From: Brugia malayi
Lineage: Eukaryota > Nematoda > Chromadorea > Rhabditida > Onchocercidae
Length of the DNA: 64,000 nucleotides
Direction of reading: 5' to 3'
Assembly: GCF_000002995.4 (NCBI RefSeq)
Contig: NW_025062476.1
Coordinates: 13,697,001-13,761,000 of the forward strand
Shown here piece after piece: positions 63,301-64,000 of the stretch (positions are counted from its first letter, which is position 1; each line of letters begins with the position of its first letter). The position numbers and the translations under genes were made by a program. The notes below the pieces were generated by a model. The model was given only the letters and a program-made list of their open reading frames with translations, did not search any database and was not told where the DNA came from.

Positions 63301-64000
63301 GAAAAGAGGAGCATTGTTTGTATGAACTGAGAATGAAGATAGTAGGATTTTGATTTGTTTTTATCAAGTTATTGTATTATTGTCTCTGCTAATAAAGGAG
63401 TTATTGTATTCCTCTGTTATCTCATACATTTACACCTCATCCAATAAATCTCCCCGAAATCAACAACCTCTCCCAAAAATAATAATTTAAATCTTTAAAA
63501 CTTTCACGACAACTACTCATTATCATTCTATTTTTTTCAATACTAACAGAGCGGTATTGAATTTTTCTTTTTCCTGTCAAATTTCATTTCCAAACTTTTG
63601 TCACATTATGCTTGACTGTAATTTGACATTGCTTGATATTTTTTTTATCTTATACGATGGTTATAAATGAATAAAATTGATAAAAGACAATGTGATCATA
63701 AATTTGATAAATAATTTGATTTAATAATGAATGCATTAATTTCTGATGTGATCATTTAATTTAATAAATAAACTAATTCCTGATGTGATCATGAATAAAT
63801 TGACCTGGTTATAAAGTATTTGATTTGATTTTAAATCCATGAGCTATCTAATTTATGCACCAATATTCCCATGTGATTGTTTGATCTGCTTGCATTATGA
63901 ACAATTTAATTTGCATCATACAATAATGATCTGATTTTAATAATTTGATTTGCTTTCTCGGATAAGATGATCCGATATAAATTCATGGAAGGCATAAAAA

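Larger units (their letters stand above)
60352..64000. other. Upstream region of jip-1
   Basis: About 3.6 kb with no supported exon. It probably contains the jip-1 promoter and 5' UTR; the TTTTAAG just before the ATG could be a splice or trans-splice acceptor. There are A/G-rich stretches at 60700-61170 and several tandem repeats (separate entries). Open frames at 60721-60924 and 61075-61284 are low-complexity by-products. Confidence 0.5.

Noticed and set aside
1..64000. tRNA, rRNA, CRISPR, transposase or Wolbachia inserts
   Set aside because: Looked for B-box-like GGTTCGA sequences, repeat-spacer arrays and bacterial or transposase-like frames; none was convincing.

Overview
The window looks like nuclear DNA of a parasitic nematode, probably a spirurid or filarial worm. 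It is extremely AT-rich and full of homopolymer and (TAA)n/(CA)n tracts. Its genes have small exons with nematode-style TTTCAG acceptors and GTAAG/GTTAG donors, and they include the nematode-expanded transthyretin-like family. No bacterial, Wolbachia or viral genes were recognised. The exon models below were built by eye, by joining open exons at splice consensus sequences so that the reading frame closes.

Layout, left to right. 1-5.5 kb: a KChIP/NCS-like calcium-sensor-related gene (+) convergent with an unidentified NLS and coiled-coil type gene (-). 5.5-14 kb: three tandem transthyretin-like secreted protein genes (+). The second and third are sister copies sharing 114-nt and 120-nt 3' exons and a novel cysteine-bearing tail. 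DR1-type nuclear receptor half-site pairs precede the first and second copies. 14.2-15.4 kb: a probable small secreted repeat protein (-) built from phase-0 exons, one duplicated with its introns. 15.4-22.5 kb: gene-poor, with a few coding-looking fragments (including a 47-residue basic secreted peptide ORF) and a minisatellite. 22.6-23.9 kb: lsm-4 (+). 24.6-27.1 kb: an ILKAP-type PP2C phosphatase (+). 27.2-31.7 kb: no gene seen. 31.75-35.2 kb: a three-exon, 105-residue secreted six-cysteine protein of unknown family (+), with minisatellites in its introns. 38.2-40.5 kb: a TMEM86/YhhN lysoplasmalogenase-like membrane protein (+). 41.7-60.35 kb: one large 22-exon gene (-) for a JIP-1 (JNK-interacting protein 1) orthologue of about 1188 residues. 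It has a JNK-docking-like motif, an SH3 domain, a PTB domain and the kinesin-light-chain-binding C-terminus. 60.4-64 kb: upstream region of JIP-1 with several tandem repeats and no supported gene.

Functionally the window mixes housekeeping genes (lsm-4 for U6/mRNA decay, PP2C, lysoplasmalogenase), neuronal signalling genes (KChIP-like, JIP-1) and lineage-specific secreted proteins (TTR-like trio, repeat protein, six-cysteine protein). The most unusual items are the JIP-1 intron that only keeps frame as an AT-AG junction, tandem repeats that copy splice sites, RBFOX-like motifs in an intronic satellite, and the secreted orphan genes.
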